Source: Hyalella azteca (taxonomy: Eukaryota; Arthropoda; Malacostraca; Amphipoda; Hyalellidae). From it: a stretch of DNA of 64,000 nucleotides. Location of the stretch: contig NW_025946940.1 of NCBI RefSeq assembly GCF_000764305.2, positions 1-64,000 on the forward strand. Reading direction: 5' to 3'. The translations under genes were made by a program, and so were the position numbers. The notes below the pieces were generated by a model, which saw nothing but the letters and a program-made list of their open reading frames with translations, did not search any database and was not told the DNA's origin. Below are positions 11,101-22,452 of this stretch, one piece after another; the stretch's first letter is position 1, and every line of letters starts with the position of its first letter.

Positions 11101-13229
11101 AACCTAGGTTTCTATTGCAACATGAAATTATACCTCCAATCTTCCATCGTAGTAAAAAGAGAAACGAATATACGTTATTTGGTAAGGAAGAACTAGGTTC
11201 TAGCTCATGTCAAGTCAAGGCCCCGCAAAAAAATGCATAAGCCGCGTGGGCACTATTCCAGTGCCCACGAATTCAAGACTCAAGAGTTCTAATTTCAGAG
11301 CTAAGTACGCTTGTCGCAAGACCGATCAGCGTTCCGCAGGCACAAAATATCAGTAACGTGATTAGAAAACTTTCCACGTCTATATTATGTATCCGTTATC
11401 TTCCATTATGTTCCTTCATAATATTGGATGCACTCCGAAACATTTGAGAATGTATAAGCATAAAATAACCTCCGTGCACTAGTCCCAACGAGTTTTAATG
11501 GTTTAAATTGATAACAGACCTTAATGGAAATGGCGGGAGTGAACGAAGTCTTTTCTACTGGCAAAGTTTTCGACTTGCTGGTGTCGTCAGTTTGCTCGAG
11601 CAAGGAGTTCACAGCGCCGCTCTGCCACAACATTCTCTTCGCCCTCACCGGTCCTGACGCCCACCATCTCAACCCGGTAACTAATTCCTCATCGGCCTCA
11701 TGTCGAAACAACGGCAAATTATCCTATTCGTTAGTGATTCGAACTAATCTTAACTGATCCTCGTTAGCCGAAATAATGATAAATAAGTCTTCCGTCACCA
11801 TATCGAACGAGCGGTGACAATCTCAATTTTAAATCAATATGTAAAACTAGTACTAGCCTACTAGTACTGCTGGTAACTAGCTAATTCTGAAAATCTGAAT
11901 CCTGATCCTATTTCGCTACTAGTGGAATAAAGAGTGACTTATCCTCAATACCTATTCGATGTGTCGAGTAATGATCCTCTTTCATCTCAAAATTTTCCCG
12001 ATGTCTCAACACTAGATAAACTAGAAGTAAAATTAAACGTAACACAAAACATACCGCCATGTAGAAATAAATAAGATCAAGCTACCGCGTGGCGGGTTTG
12101 GGTCTGACACTGAGTCACTGACCGTCTGATGATAAAAAATTTCAGGCAAGTTCCAACCAGGGAGTCGGGACAGTTCACAAATTACTCGAACAGTTTGATA
12201 TCGGAATAAAAACTAAACTGGAGTATCATTATTCTGATTAATAATATATTATAACGTATACATTCCTATATCTTTTCGGTGTTACAGGAATTTCTTCCGG
12301 TGATATTAGCCCACACTCCAGCCGGCACATCACTGCGCACTCTGCTACATTTCCTGCAGAATGGCAAGGCTGGTGTGTAATCCGGTCATTGTTTAGGCTT
12401 TAGAAATTAATTACCTCGAATATATTGAAATATTTGAAAATTAATGTTCAGTCTAAAGTTGAGAGGACTGTCGTTTAAAAAGCCGACTAACGCGGACAAA
12501 AAAGTGATGACAAAACAGAAATAAATAAATATCAGTAAAATAAAATCAATAGCGTTGATGTCAGGCGATTGAAATTAATCATAGCTTTGATATCAGGAGA
12601 AAAATAGCTATTGAAAATAAAGGAAATTGACTTCAAGTTAATTATTGACAGGTCGTTTCCAAGACTTTGACTTGGGCTGGTTTGGAAACTTTAGGCGCTA
12701 CCGACAAGCCACCGCACCAGTGTTCAATTTGACGCGCGTCACCGCCCCTGTAGCCGCCTTCTACGCGGACAACGACTGGCTCGCACCCCCAGCGGTGAGC
12801 TCTGTTCATTCTCTGACAGTTTTTTTCAAATAATTATACTTGCGTTCGTCGATTTAATTCATTATATTTATTATTGAGCGGTTATGTAATTCACAATATT
12901 TCAATAGAAGTCTCTAGAAACTATATCAGTCTATGTCACGGTTGAAGTAAAGTTCAGCCATTGTCTATGTACCTTATTTTCATGTCAAGATTGAACTTCG
13001 AATATGACGGATTTCAAAAAACCCTGAGACTCATAATTTGTAAAACAAAATAGGTGTTAAACTCTCCGAATCCTTAATACATGAGGGATAACTGAAACAA
13101 AAGTTGTCAGCGTGTAATTTGGTAAAATTGGTAATTCCAGGATGTGCGAAGGACAGTCTCGGAACTCGGCAACGTTGTCCTGCGACACAAAGTCCCGGAT
13201 GAGAACTTCTCTCACCTCGACTTTTTGTG
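7919..13229 (+). CDS. acid lipase (lysosomal/gastric lipase family), incomplete
   Basis: Secreted or lysosomal alpha/beta-hydrolase that would hydrolyse triglycerides or cholesteryl esters at acid pH. Coding exons: 7919-8101, 8453-about 8571, 9775-9889, 10214-10364, 10678-10770, 11518-11676, 12288-12372, 12652-12794, 13141-13229. Exon 1 encodes a signal peptide ([11 protein letters not shown] core). Family motifs follow in order: GYPAEVHTV and LELHRIPHG (exon 2), [19 protein letters not shown] (exon 3), the nucleophile elbow GFSMG (exon 4), HTPAGTS (exon 7), the Asp in DNDWLAPP (exon 8) and the His in SHLDFLW (exon 9). All three catalytic residues are therefore present. Splice phases join cleanly from exon 3 to exon 9. 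Two parts are missing. One is the exon with the oxyanion-hole His-Gly, expected between exons 2 and 3 where a minisatellite lies. The other is the short terminal exon after 13229. Either the assembly is faulty or this copy is broken. The symbol is left blank because the family is large in arthropods. Confidence 0.88.
8453..8571 (+). CDS. acid lipase exon 2, 3' end lost in minisatellite
   Basis: Acceptor TTTTCTCAG. The exon encodes [20 protein letters not shown] and the LELHRIPHG motif of acid lipases. After GVAP the reading runs into the 24-bp repeat (frame reads LRSLRETC over and over). No donor is visible at the homology break, so the true end cannot be placed. Confidence 0.8.
8571..9325. 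repeat. 24-bp minisatellite inside the lipase gene
   Basis: About 31 copies of a 24-bp unit close to GAGAAGCTTGAGAGAGACAT plus four variable bases, drifting from CTGA to GTGA to GGGA variants along the array. The unit is a multiple of three and has few stops, so long frames stay open in five frames on both strands; these are not genes. The array begins within lipase exon 2 and occupies the place where the exon with the His-Gly oxyanion motif should lie. Confidence 0.92.
9330..9560. repeat. degenerate repeats related to CTGTCTGAAAGAC
   Basis: Several imperfect copies of an AGGCCTGTCTGAAAGAC motif spaced 25 to 45 bases apart, directly after the 24-bp array. Probably an older array that decayed. 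No coding signal. Confidence 0.6.
9775..9889 (+). CDS. acid lipase exon 3
   Basis: Acceptor GTTTTGCAG. The exon encodes [20 protein letters not shown] and [17 protein letters not shown], a highly conserved block of acid lipases. It begins in phase 1 (a G from the missing exon would complete Gly) and ends AG before GTAAAA. Confidence 0.88.
10214..10364 (+). CDS. acid lipase exon 4 (nucleophile elbow)
   Basis: Encodes [17 protein letters not shown] and [10 protein letters not shown]. The Ser in G-F-S-M-G is the predicted nucleophile. Acceptor TTCGACAG, donor GTCGGG, phase 0 out. Confidence 0.9.
10678..10770 (+). CDS. acid lipase exon 5
   Basis: 31 codons with [17 protein letters not shown], matching the ALGPVA block after the nucleophile in the family. 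Acceptor GTCGCAG, donor GTGAGG. Confidence 0.87.
11518..11676 (+). CDS. acid lipase exon 6 (lid/cap region)
   Basis: 53 codons. It encodes the cap region with three Cys ([21 protein letters not shown]), where family members also place cysteines. Acceptor ATAACAG, donor GTAACT. Confidence 0.85.
12288..12372 (+). CDS. acid lipase exon 7
   Basis: Encodes [20 protein letters not shown], the conserved HSPAGTS-type block. Acceptor GTTACAG; it ends with a single G (phase 1) before GTGTGT. Confidence 0.87.
12652..12794 (+). CDS. acid lipase exon 8 (catalytic Asp)
   Basis: Encodes [15 protein letters not shown], then [18 protein letters not shown]. The Asp in DNDWLA is the predicted second triad residue. 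Acceptor TTGACAG, donor GTGAGC. Confidence 0.88.
13141..13229 (+). CDS. acid lipase exon 9 (catalytic His)
   Basis: Encodes [20 protein letters not shown] and FSHLDFLW; the His of SHLDF is the triad base. It ends TG before GTGAGT, so a short terminal exon is needed. None was found between here and 22 kb. Confidence 0.87.
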
Positions 13230-13985
13230 GTGAGTTGCTTGTAAATATCCCTTCACTCACGCCCCTCGTTTCGTGTACATTTCAAATCATCAGAAAAGTA
13301 TAAAATTTTCAATGAAAGAGTCTTTGAGGAGGTTTAGTTATAATTGAATATTTTACGGTACTACATAATTGGTCAGTTGTTTATATAATTCAACTTCAAA
13401 CTCTATATTTAGACGTATCGATTCACTTCCAAAATTGTTATTAAATTTAGTGCATACTGCCTGACCTAATCAATGCTTATATTATTCAAACATTCCTTGA
13501 TTGAATCCTTATTTTTTAGAATCGCAAGTAATTCAGAAGCTACCAGCTCTCCCAATTACATTATTGAGTCTAATTATTTCCAGTAGGCTCAGTGTCGTAT
13601 TTACTTCCATTGACGCATCGTATTTAATTATATAAACACTTGTAAATGAAAATAAAGTAATAACGAAGCCTCAATAACTGAATATATGAAACATTAATAT
13701 ATGAAACTGAATACGAATCAGAAATGCGTTCCTTACGTTGCTGAATATTTTAGTGAATAAAAACCGCAAGCGCTTCATGCACTGCAGCGGACTTGTCGAA
13801 CTTGTTTGAGTAATCGGCTTTATTTATTTACGAGGCTAACTGTCTTTATTTATTTACGGGGCTAAAGAGGCAACCGTCTTTATTTATTTACGGGGCTAAA
13901 GAGGCAACCGTCTTTATTTATTTACGGGGCTAAAGAGGGTAACCGTCTTTATTTATTTACGGGGCTATAGGGGCAACCGTCTTTA

Positions 13986-15362
13986 CAGTCATTTGCAAAT
14001 GTTTAAGACCACCCTCCAAATTTGTTTTTTTTTTGTATTAAGAAATGCTAATGAGGCAAAATATTTAAACTGTTTGTATTTGATGAGACAAAGTAAAGAA
14101 ATAACAAGCAATTTATGAAGCATTTAATATATTCAGTACCTAGTGTGTCCCTCTTTATTGTCAATAACAGCCTAGATTTGTCGTGGCATACTGCTGATAA
14201 TATTCTGGCAGTACCCCTTGGAAAATTCTTTGCACCATACCTGCTTAATGCATTTTTCTAATGACTTCAAATTTGAAGGCTGCATTGCTGCTACCTTGTC
14301 CTTCATGACTGACCACAAATTTTCAATGGGATTCAAGTCTGGGCCATTTCCTGCCAGTCCAGCAATTCAATGTTGTTTGAGGTAAAAAAATCTTTCACCT
14401 ACCAGGCCCGATGGCATGGAGCACCATCCTGCATGAAAATAGTACACTGGTGTATTCCCATGTGTAGTACAAGCTTTTCTTGAAGCAGCTTGAGGTACCT
14501 TGCTCCATTCATGGTTGTTTTCTGAGGCAGAAAGTACAATCCAGCTGTCCCATTATGGCTAAATTCCCCCCACACCATGACAGTGGGTGGATGTTTCATG
14601 GTAGGTACTGCATATTTCTCTTCAAATCATTTACCAACTGGTCGGTTAATGTGTTGATGGCATAAACCAAACTGCTGAAATGCAATTTCATCTGAAAACA
14701 ACACTGTGTTCCACTTGGCAACCGTCCAATCTTGATGTTTCCGAGCAAAATTCAATTGCTTAATTTTCATAGCTGCAGTTAACTTTGGTTTTTGAGCAGG
14801 CGTGAAACTCTTTAGGTGAAATTCTTTGCTTAAACGGCATGAAATTTAACTCATGCTCACCTCACAACTTTTTCAAAGCAACATTCCTTGAATTTTATTA
14901 CAGAAACTTGTTGGAGATCTTGCAACAGTGAGCTTCATCATGTTGTCATCACGGCAAGTTTTTTTCATTGGACGCCCCGACCTTTTCTTGTCTGAATAAT
15001 GGCTATCATGTTCAAACTTGCGTATTGCATTGTTAACTGCAGTCTTGCTGCATCTCATCTTTAGAGAAATCTGGCGTTCAGAATAACCTTCGTCATGTAG
15101 GAGCACAATTTGAGCCCTCTGGACATCGGTAAGAGAAGCTTTTCTACCCATCTCTAATGAATGAATATTCTGCTGTCTTGCAGCTACAATCTTCTCAAGC
15201 GAGGGCTGGGAGGTAACTGACTCATGAACACACTTCTCTGATCGCCTGCGGCTAACATTAGGCCCGCCGCAGGCTCAAACTTGCACATCACTAATCCAAA
15301 AAAGGTCATTTCCTGATTTAGGTCAAATTCTGTGGGTGGTCTTAAACTTTTGCAAATGACTG
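13986..15362 (-). mobile_element. Tc1-like DNA transposon, 1377 bp
   Basis: Bounded by inverted repeats: CAGTCATTTGCAAATGTTTA at the left, matched at the right by the reverse complement (ending GCAAATGACTG); the similarity extends about 30 bp through AAGACCACCC. A TA dinucleotide flanks each end (13984-13985 and 15363-15364), the Tc1/mariner target duplication. Joining the flanks restores an intact minisatellite unit, so the insertion occurred inside the array. The transposase within is on the minus strand and defective. Confidence 0.95.
14172..15151 (-). pseudogene. Tc1-like transposase, frameshifted
   Basis: Would bind the element ends and catalyse cut-and-paste transposition. 15151-14873 encodes the N-terminal paired-like helix-turn-helix (MGRKASLTDVQRAQI, RSGRPMKK). 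Further on, in other frames, come the catalytic blocks: LFSDE (first Asp), MQDGAPCHRA (second Asp) and PDLNPIENLW (Glu), i.e. a DD34E-type Tc1 arrangement. The coding line is broken by frame changes near 14880 and 14370 and by a stop near 14620, so no full-length protein can be made from this copy. Confidence 0.9.
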
Positions 15363-16243
15363 TATTTATTTACGGGTTAAAGGGGGAACCATCTTTATTT
15401 ATTTATGGGGCTGAAGAGGCTAATCATCTTTATTTATTTATGGGGCTAAAGGGGGTAACCGTCTTTATTTATTCACGGAGCTAAAGAGGCTAATCATCTT
15501 TCATTATTCGCAGGGCTTAAGAGGCAACCATCTTTATTTATTTACGGGGCTAACCGTCTTTATTTATTTACGGGTTAAAGGGGGTAACCGTCTTCATTTA
15601 TTTACGGGGCTAAAGGGGGTAGCCGTCTTTATTTATTTAGGGGGTTAAAGGGGGTAACCATCTTTATTTATTTACGGGCTAAAGAGGGTAACCGTCTTTA
15701 TTTTTTTACGGGTTAAAGGGGGTAACCGTCTTTATTTATTTACGAACTAAAGAGGGTAACCGTCTTTATTTATTTACGGGTTAAAGGGGGTAACCGTCTT
15801 TATACATTTACGGGGCTAATTAGGCAACCATCTTTATTTATTTACGGGCTAAAGAGGGTAACCGTCTTTATTTAGTTACGTGGATGAAGAGGCAACCATC
15901 TTTATCTATTCACATGGCTAAAGAGGCTAACCGTCTTTTATTATTCGCAGGGCTAAAGAAACTAACCATCTTTATTTATTCACAGGGCTAAAGAGGCTAA
16001 CCATGTTTTATTATTCGCAGGGCTAAAGACCCAGTTGGTTTAGTTTATCAAAAAGTGCTCAAGTGCCTCGCCCACTTCAAGAGAATAGCGACCTGAGGCG
16101 CAGTCCTCGGCAGTCGGGCATCGCGCTCCTCAACGATATTTATCACGTTACGTTTGTCATCATCACTCGCTGATCGAGTTCACAAATCATATTCCTGCTC
16201 ACCGTATATTTGTTTTGTCGCAAAGTTCGAATAATGAATAATA

Positions 16244-16288
16244 AGGCCACATCAGGCCTACTCTTTAGCGCCGACATCACTATGTTAT
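16244..16288 (+). repeat. LINE-tail-like segment
   Basis: AAGGCCACATCAGGCCTA followed by GCGCCGACATCACTATG matches, in opposite orientation, the 3' flank of the LINE fragment at 29491-29535. It is probably a remnant of the same retrotransposon family. Confidence 0.6.
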
Positions 16289-18314
16289 GAGAGTGTTATT
16301 GTACTGAGGACGAGTCGTTAGATCACTTTCACACGACCTAAAGCGAAGACTGAAAATTTTATATTAATCGTTAATTGTTAAATGGATTCAACGATTGCTT
16401 CAAAAGCGATTATATTGTGATTGTGCGAAATATGGTTAGGTTAAACTTGTTATTTTATTGAAATTCCAACGACTGCCAAATAATGTGGTGATAGGTTATA
16501 GGATCAATGATAGATTATTGCTTGATTATTCGCTCATCTGATAGACTATTAAGAGAAGTTACTCTATTAGTTCATATTATTTATACTTAGCAATACGCAG
16601 CATACATTAGTAGGAGACCTAAAGCAACTGACCTCTCATCCATCTTTCGTAGTGTCTATATTTTAATCGCACTCATGATCACGTAATTTATAAACTGGAG
16701 TTGATGGAAAATGAATTTATTGCTGAAGGAATCGCATCGTACCAAAAAATATAGCATTTCTGTAATAAACTCCATTGTAAATCCAATACGCGACGCTTAA
16801 AAGAGTATCATAATTACAAACACGAGTGTATCATCTTTGCACAACGTTTATACGTAACTCGATAGTTTGAAAAACAAACTGAAATATTTACATTTCAAAA
16901 CTTACCATCACTGGGTGATAACTTGATGAAATCTAGAATGTTGGGCGTGTTTTCCTTTCATTTCGTTAAGCGAATTAAGAAAAACTAAACACTAAATGCA
17001 AAACGAATTGCCGCCCTTAAGGCTTTGGAGGTCGTCATCTAGCAGGAGATATTTTGTTAAGCGTCGCGAAAAAATTGATGGTGATCATCATCGTTGTTCT
17101 TGGCAGACGCAGAGCATCGCGGTTAAAAGGATGAACAGTTCAACGAAATGTTACTATGTATGGCGGTCGTTACATAGGAAATTCAAGTCAGTTGTGCATG
17201 AAAATTAAGTGGCATTAACTATTATTAACTATTACCTCATTTTATGAAAATAATTTATCTTCATGTTGACTTAATTTTTTACCATCCTCTTCAGCCGCAG
17301 TCAACCAGAGAAAAATGCGCAAGAAGTGTAGTTAATTATGCCAGCTATCATGAATTTTAGAAACGATCAATAAACATAAACAGCTCTAATATTCATCAAA
17401 CCAAGATAATGAACAGTAAACATAGCTTTAACACATAGCATTTATTAGAGTCTCTTAGCAACATGAAAGCATTACACGAGTGCAGACTTCAGTCACTCCC
17501 CACACGGCGCACATAACTCGTGCTTGAGACTACACACTCTAAAGTATGTTCATCACCAACAGAGCTTCAAGATACAAGTTCAATAAAAAGTTGTTTTAAT
17601 TTTTCAAAGAGATTTGAATTTCATTCCTTTATGGAATGAAATTTATAACAAGTTAGGTTCCGCATTTTAATAACCAGACTATCGGCTCTCTGCGTTGAAA
17701 GAATATATCAATTTAGAGTGGACAGCAAACGTCCTGTGTAAAAACAAACGCATACTTAAAAAAAATGCAGAATTTGATGCAATAGTGTTATGAATAAGAT
17801 TTTCCGAAATTCACAACCAAAAATTAAGCCTTGGTTCACTACAGTAACATTAGTTAGCAGACCTTTAGATATGAAAGGCATTGACGACAGTAATGTATGC
17901 GGAGACAGAGACTGGACTTAGACTGGCAGTTACGTGAACACTATCCACTCGCCACTGCTTTATACTTTATCATGCGCCCAACCATTTAAGGATGGCCTTT
18001 TATTTATTTATTCGTGCACAGAGCCGCCAGTCGTAGAAGGACATTAACGAAGAATTTCTCAGGTGAGTTAACGAAGCCAATTATTCCGGGGGGTAAATTC
18101 CAAAAAGAAATGTAAGAGCGGGAGGCCAAAGTGGACTCACCAGGTCTTTCAACTTCAGAAAATATCTTGAGGATCTAGACAGGAGCTTTCCGCAATGGGG
18201 TAGAAGGCACAGGAATTCACGAACTAATTAATTGTTCAGTATCAAATATTAAAAGATTCAAGGTGACACTTCAAATTGAGTTCACTGATATGAAATCTAA
18301 AAATGCACTTGATT
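16289..18314. other. intergenic, no gene recognised
   Basis: AT-rich. A 70-codon frame at 16996-17208 (+) has no recognisable domain. No array longer than a few words was noted. Confidence 0.45.
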
Positions 18315-18962
18315 ATAAAACAAATTTTCGTGATTAACGTTGCACGGAAACTTCTGAATGCAGGATATCGCATATTTTGTTTTCGGGCAAACTGTCAGAG
18401 AAGCGGTCGAATAATAACGATTAATGAAACACTGATAATTTCGTAACAATTCAAATATCTTCCCAAACAAGCATTTGTCGAAAACATGAACAAGTTTGAA
18501 CCGTGAGAGAAAATTCGGCAAAAAATATGAGCCACAACTAACTCATGGTACTGAACGGGACTAAAATATTTTTACCAATAATCCAGAATAAAATTCAACC
18601 AGATAAATAGACGACGTTATTACAAATGCTTGATTTTTTTCCGAGTAGCAAAAAATTGGGAAGGCGTCCGCCGATAAGGTCCGCCGATAGCTAAACCGAA
18701 CTAAACTAAGCGAGATCAGTTTCACACTTCTAAATTATATATCCGTCACTATCGAGCTACTGAGAACGCTTGCTTGGAATGAGAACAAAATTAATGCAAG
18801 CTTCTAATGCGACGAGTTGAGAACCTCAAATGAAGTTAAATGGGACTTGAAACAGAATAAAATCTAGTCAAGTTTTCACATTGACAGTATAAAGACTCAT
18901 TAGAAAATAACGAAGGAACGTATATTTGCTGGAACTTCTACTACGGCATTACCAAATTTGTA
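18315..18962. repeat. 648-bp tandem duplication, copy 1
   Basis: Nearly identical to 18963-19610 over its whole length. The clearest difference is a 12-base block near 18663-18674 (GCGTCCGCCGAT here, AAATATTTCCTT in copy 2) of equal length. An open frame on the minus strand appears in both copies but is unrecognised. Confidence 0.93.
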
Positions 18963-19610
18963 ATAAAACAAATTTTCGTGATTAACGTTGCACGGAAACT
19001 TCTGAATGCAGGATATCGCATATTTTGTTTTCGGGCAAACTGTCAGAGAAGCGGTCGAATAATAACGATTAATGAAACACTGATAATTTCGTAACAATTC
19101 AAATATCTTCCCAAACAAGCATTTGTCGAAAACATGAACAAGTTTGAACCGTGAGAGAAAATTCGGCAAAAAATATGAGCCACAACTAACTCATGGTACC
19201 GAACAGGACTAAAATATTTTTACCGATAATCCAGAATAAAATTCAACCAGATAAATAGACGACGTTATTACAAATGCTTGATTTTTTTCCGAGTAGCAAA
19301 AAATTGGGAAGAAATATTTCCTTAAGGTCCGCCGATAACTAAACCGAACTAAACTAAGCGAGATCAGTTTCACACTTCTAAATTATATATCCGTCACTAT
19401 CGAGCTACTGAGAACGCTTGCTTGGAATGAGAACAAAATTAATGCAAGCTTCTAATGCGACGAGTTGAGAACCTCAAATGAAGTTAAATGGGACTTGAAA
19501 CAGAATAAAATCTAGTCAAGTTTTCACATTGACAGTATAAAGACTCATTAGAAAATAACGAAGGAACGTATATTTGCTGGAACTTCTACTACGGCATTAC
19601 CAAATTTGTG
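18963..19610. repeat. 648-bp tandem duplication, copy 2
   Basis: Second unit, with exact spacing of 648 bases. The near-identity of the two units points to a recent duplication, or to two haplotypes laid end to end by the assembler. Confidence 0.93.
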
Positions 19611-21977
19611 GCATCTTGCGTTTCGTCAACAGAGGGAAGAAGCTGTGTCAGCTTTATACCAATAAAGATCTTAGAGAAAACACGGGCAACTTTCGGAAAT
19701 GTTGACGACAAGCCACGTATACAAAGAGCAGGCTTAACTCTAAAGAAGCTTGGCCCGTACAACATACAAGTTCTCAACATCAGTATCGAAAATATTGCGA
19801 CAGCTTAACGCCCTAAGCGAAAGTTTAAATAGAGAATACGTTTCATTTACATCGCTAATATTATTATTACTAGAGAATATCACAAGCTATGATGTACAGC
19901 GAATAACATAAATAGTGGTGGTCATATTAGGCATTGACCTCATTAGGCATTAGCACAATACATGTACACTCGCATTAATCTAATTAGTCGCTAGTGCCTA
20001 TAGATGCTATAGTACGTCAGTGCTTGACAGCTAATGTACGACCAAAGCACATACAGCCTGTACACGTGCATGTTATATGTACACGTGGAACCTCATGTAG
20101 TAAAATGTACGTTTATTGACTCTCAGTGAACGAAGCAACCGTCATAAGAATTGGCAGATGAACAATAACTCCGAAACACAAAAATCCTTTCAGCAAATAC
20201 TGAAATTACGAACAAACAAAATAAATTTGAGCGAACTTTGTAATCCTAGGAATTTATCATAATATTTGATTTATTTTATGACTCTGCAGTGTACAAGGAA
20301 TTATGCCTGATAATGACAGCAATTAAGTTGACTGAAGATTTATCATCATGGCTGTTAATATTGAGCATGAAAACATATAAATTGCTGTATTTCCTCCACA
20401 GCAAGAAGGTAAAAGATTGTTATAAACGAGTCAACAGCGACTTGACACACTGCCTCACTTATACACAAATTTCAGAGAATATGTAACGACGTTACAGTGC
20501 TGATCTAATTTTGTTCATAAGATTAACTTGGCACAGATCGCGTTATGATATCAGAATTTTAAAACACAAATTGGCAGCAATTCCATAAGTAGGTTTTACT
20601 AGGGAACGTGTTTTATGACATACAGACGACCCGAGGTAGATTGCAGCCATACGCCGAACATAAAAGAAGACTGCATGCATGATGGCAGCAAGTAACCGAA
20701 GCTGCAACGACCATAAATCGCGTGCAGACAAAACTAAAAAGCTCAATTCACAATTTGTAGCTACGATGACAAGATAAAGTACAGCTCCACATACTACGTG
20801 ATACTGACTACTACTCCTTTCATGCTCCTACGCCTACTCCTTTCTACTCCTCGCCGCCCACATGAAATTAAACTAACTTAAGTCAACAATAACTTCAATT
20901 TTAGCGTAAAAACAAAAATTTCCGTTATAGTGTTAACCAATTGTTGGTAAAATTTGTAGGAAGCCCAACTTGAGATATTTTTGTATGTGCCATGAAAAAT
21001 ATCTTGATACATCATTCGCCATTTCGTCATGAGTATCACAAACACGAAAGGCTTTCAAGAGAATATGATACAGCACATCTAGAACGTGGTACCAAACATG
21101 AATTGGCTTTCTTTCTGACAAAGCAAAACCACAATTGCACATATTGATACGCTTTAGTCTGCAAAATGCATTCTAAAGTAAAAAATTTACCACTCTAGGC
21201 CAATCAAATATTGAAAAGATCTTATTGAATGTTCAAAAATGAAACATTTCACACTCGAGCAGTAGTACTCTCTTTCTGGTCACAAGTAGAGTGACAGTAT
21301 ACAGTGGTTCTCTGTCAACCAATACAGAACAAGCACAAAAACACAGCGAGATAAAAGAAATATTAGCACAAGACCGACTTTAGTCACGAAAAAAAATGGT
21401 CCAGCTTTAAAATCGGCTAGCAAACATTGATATAGATGGTGATTAATTTCAAATTGAGGTGTGGAGGAATCAAAGATCCGTTGGCGAAGGATGATTGCCG
21501 TCTTGAAACCACAGTGTTTGTGATAAGAACCTCATGCTCTTACAATCGCAATCTAAAGTCTTTATTCACGGCGATGCTGAGAAGACACACAGGAGTTACA
21601 GGAGACCGCATGCAGCTTAGTGACGGGAGCGGCGGCCTGTTGGCAACGAGATCACAATTACTTCCATGAATATTGCTTCCATAAATAAATAAAGAAAATT
21701 ATTTCGTCCGAGTAATTATTTCAATATACAGATAATTGATCAATTTTGAAGTGATGAACAGTAGCTTCCAACAATCGTCGTTACAGATAAGATGCTTGAT
21801 GAAATTGATGGGCATGAGAAGGAAGTAAAATTCGAGAAGATGAAGCCAAATAATTGTAATACCGAAATAATTTCAAGCAGAGGAAATCATCGTAAACAAG
21901 TGTAGGAAGTACGTGATAATGAAGACTTTTCTGGTTTGCTGGAAGCTGATCAGGTAGTTGTTGCTTAGTAGCTATTT
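19611..21977. other. intergenic downstream of ANKRD50, no gene recognised
   Basis: AT-rich. TTTATT at 21561-21566 reads AATAAA on the minus strand, about 0.77 kb beyond the ANKRD50 stop, and is a possible poly(A) signal. ORFs at 19608, 20289 and 20933 are short and unrecognised. Confidence 0.35.
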
Positions 21978-22200
21978 CACAAGAATGCTTTACTACAGGG
22001 AGAGTAGAGCAATTCATACCTCACAAGAATGCTTCACTACAGGAAGAGTAAAGCACTTCATACCTCACATGAATGCTTTACTACAGATAGGGAGAGTTTA
22101 GCACTTTATACCTAACATGAATGCTTTACTACCGGGAGGGAGAGTAGAGCACAGCGAGTAGTATGAGGGAGAGTGGCATAGCTCATACCTCTCTGTCTGT
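21978..22200. repeat. about 45-60-bp imperfect tandem repeat
   Basis: Four copies built on CAC(A)TGAATGCTTTACTACAG, then GGGAGAGT(A)GAGCA and a TTCATACCT-like end. It lies just downstream of the ANKRD50 stop codon (minus strand) and may sit in its 3' UTR. Confidence 0.75.
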
Positions 22201-22329
22201 TCTCAAAACAAACAGTAAGGCACACGGAGCGAGTGTAATAGTAACGAATCATCAGCAATGACGTCGACCAATATGTTAAAGGAGGACCTGGCTGTCGCTA
22301 AGTAAGATAAACTCGCCCGTAAGCGTAAG

Positions 22330-22452
22330 TCATAGCGGGGTTTCTTTCTTGAGCGGCAAGCCGCTGGGTCGCGTAGGTGCGTTGCTGGAGACGCGGCTAC
22401 GGCCAGCTTGCAGGCCGTTACGGAGGAGGTGTGCTGCTTTAGACTGCGCAGC
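22330..22452 (-). CDS. ANKRD50: ANKRD50 terminal coding exon
   Basis: 40 codons plus TGA (22332-22330), acceptor TTGTGCAG. The end LPLKKETPL keeps the KKETPL C-terminus remembered for vertebrate ANKRD50. E-T-x-L fits a class I PDZ ligand of the kind bound by SNX27. Confidence 0.85.
   Translation of the reverse strand, partial: AAQSKAAHLLRNGLQAGRSRVSSNAPTRPSGLPLKKETPL

Larger units (their letters stand above)
13820..16030. repeat. 33-35-bp minisatellite split by a Tc1-like element
   Basis: Tandem units of the form CCGTCTTTATTTATTTACGG plus GGCTAAAGAGG(GT)AA. About five copies lie before 13986 and about twenty after 15362. They are degenerate at the right end (TTATTATTCGCAGGGC variants). It lies downstream of lipase exon 9, possibly in its last intron. 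Confidence 0.9.

Noticed and set aside
13500..13583. Possible small exon after TTTTTTTAG
   Set aside because: It gives a short open stretch with no similarity to the lipase C-terminus.
20276..20486. Candidate terminal lipase exon (DSAVYKELCLIM-like reading)
   Set aside because: The frame that resembles the lipase end does not follow from the phase of exon 9; in the correct phase it stops after about a dozen unrelated residues. It lies 7 kb away.
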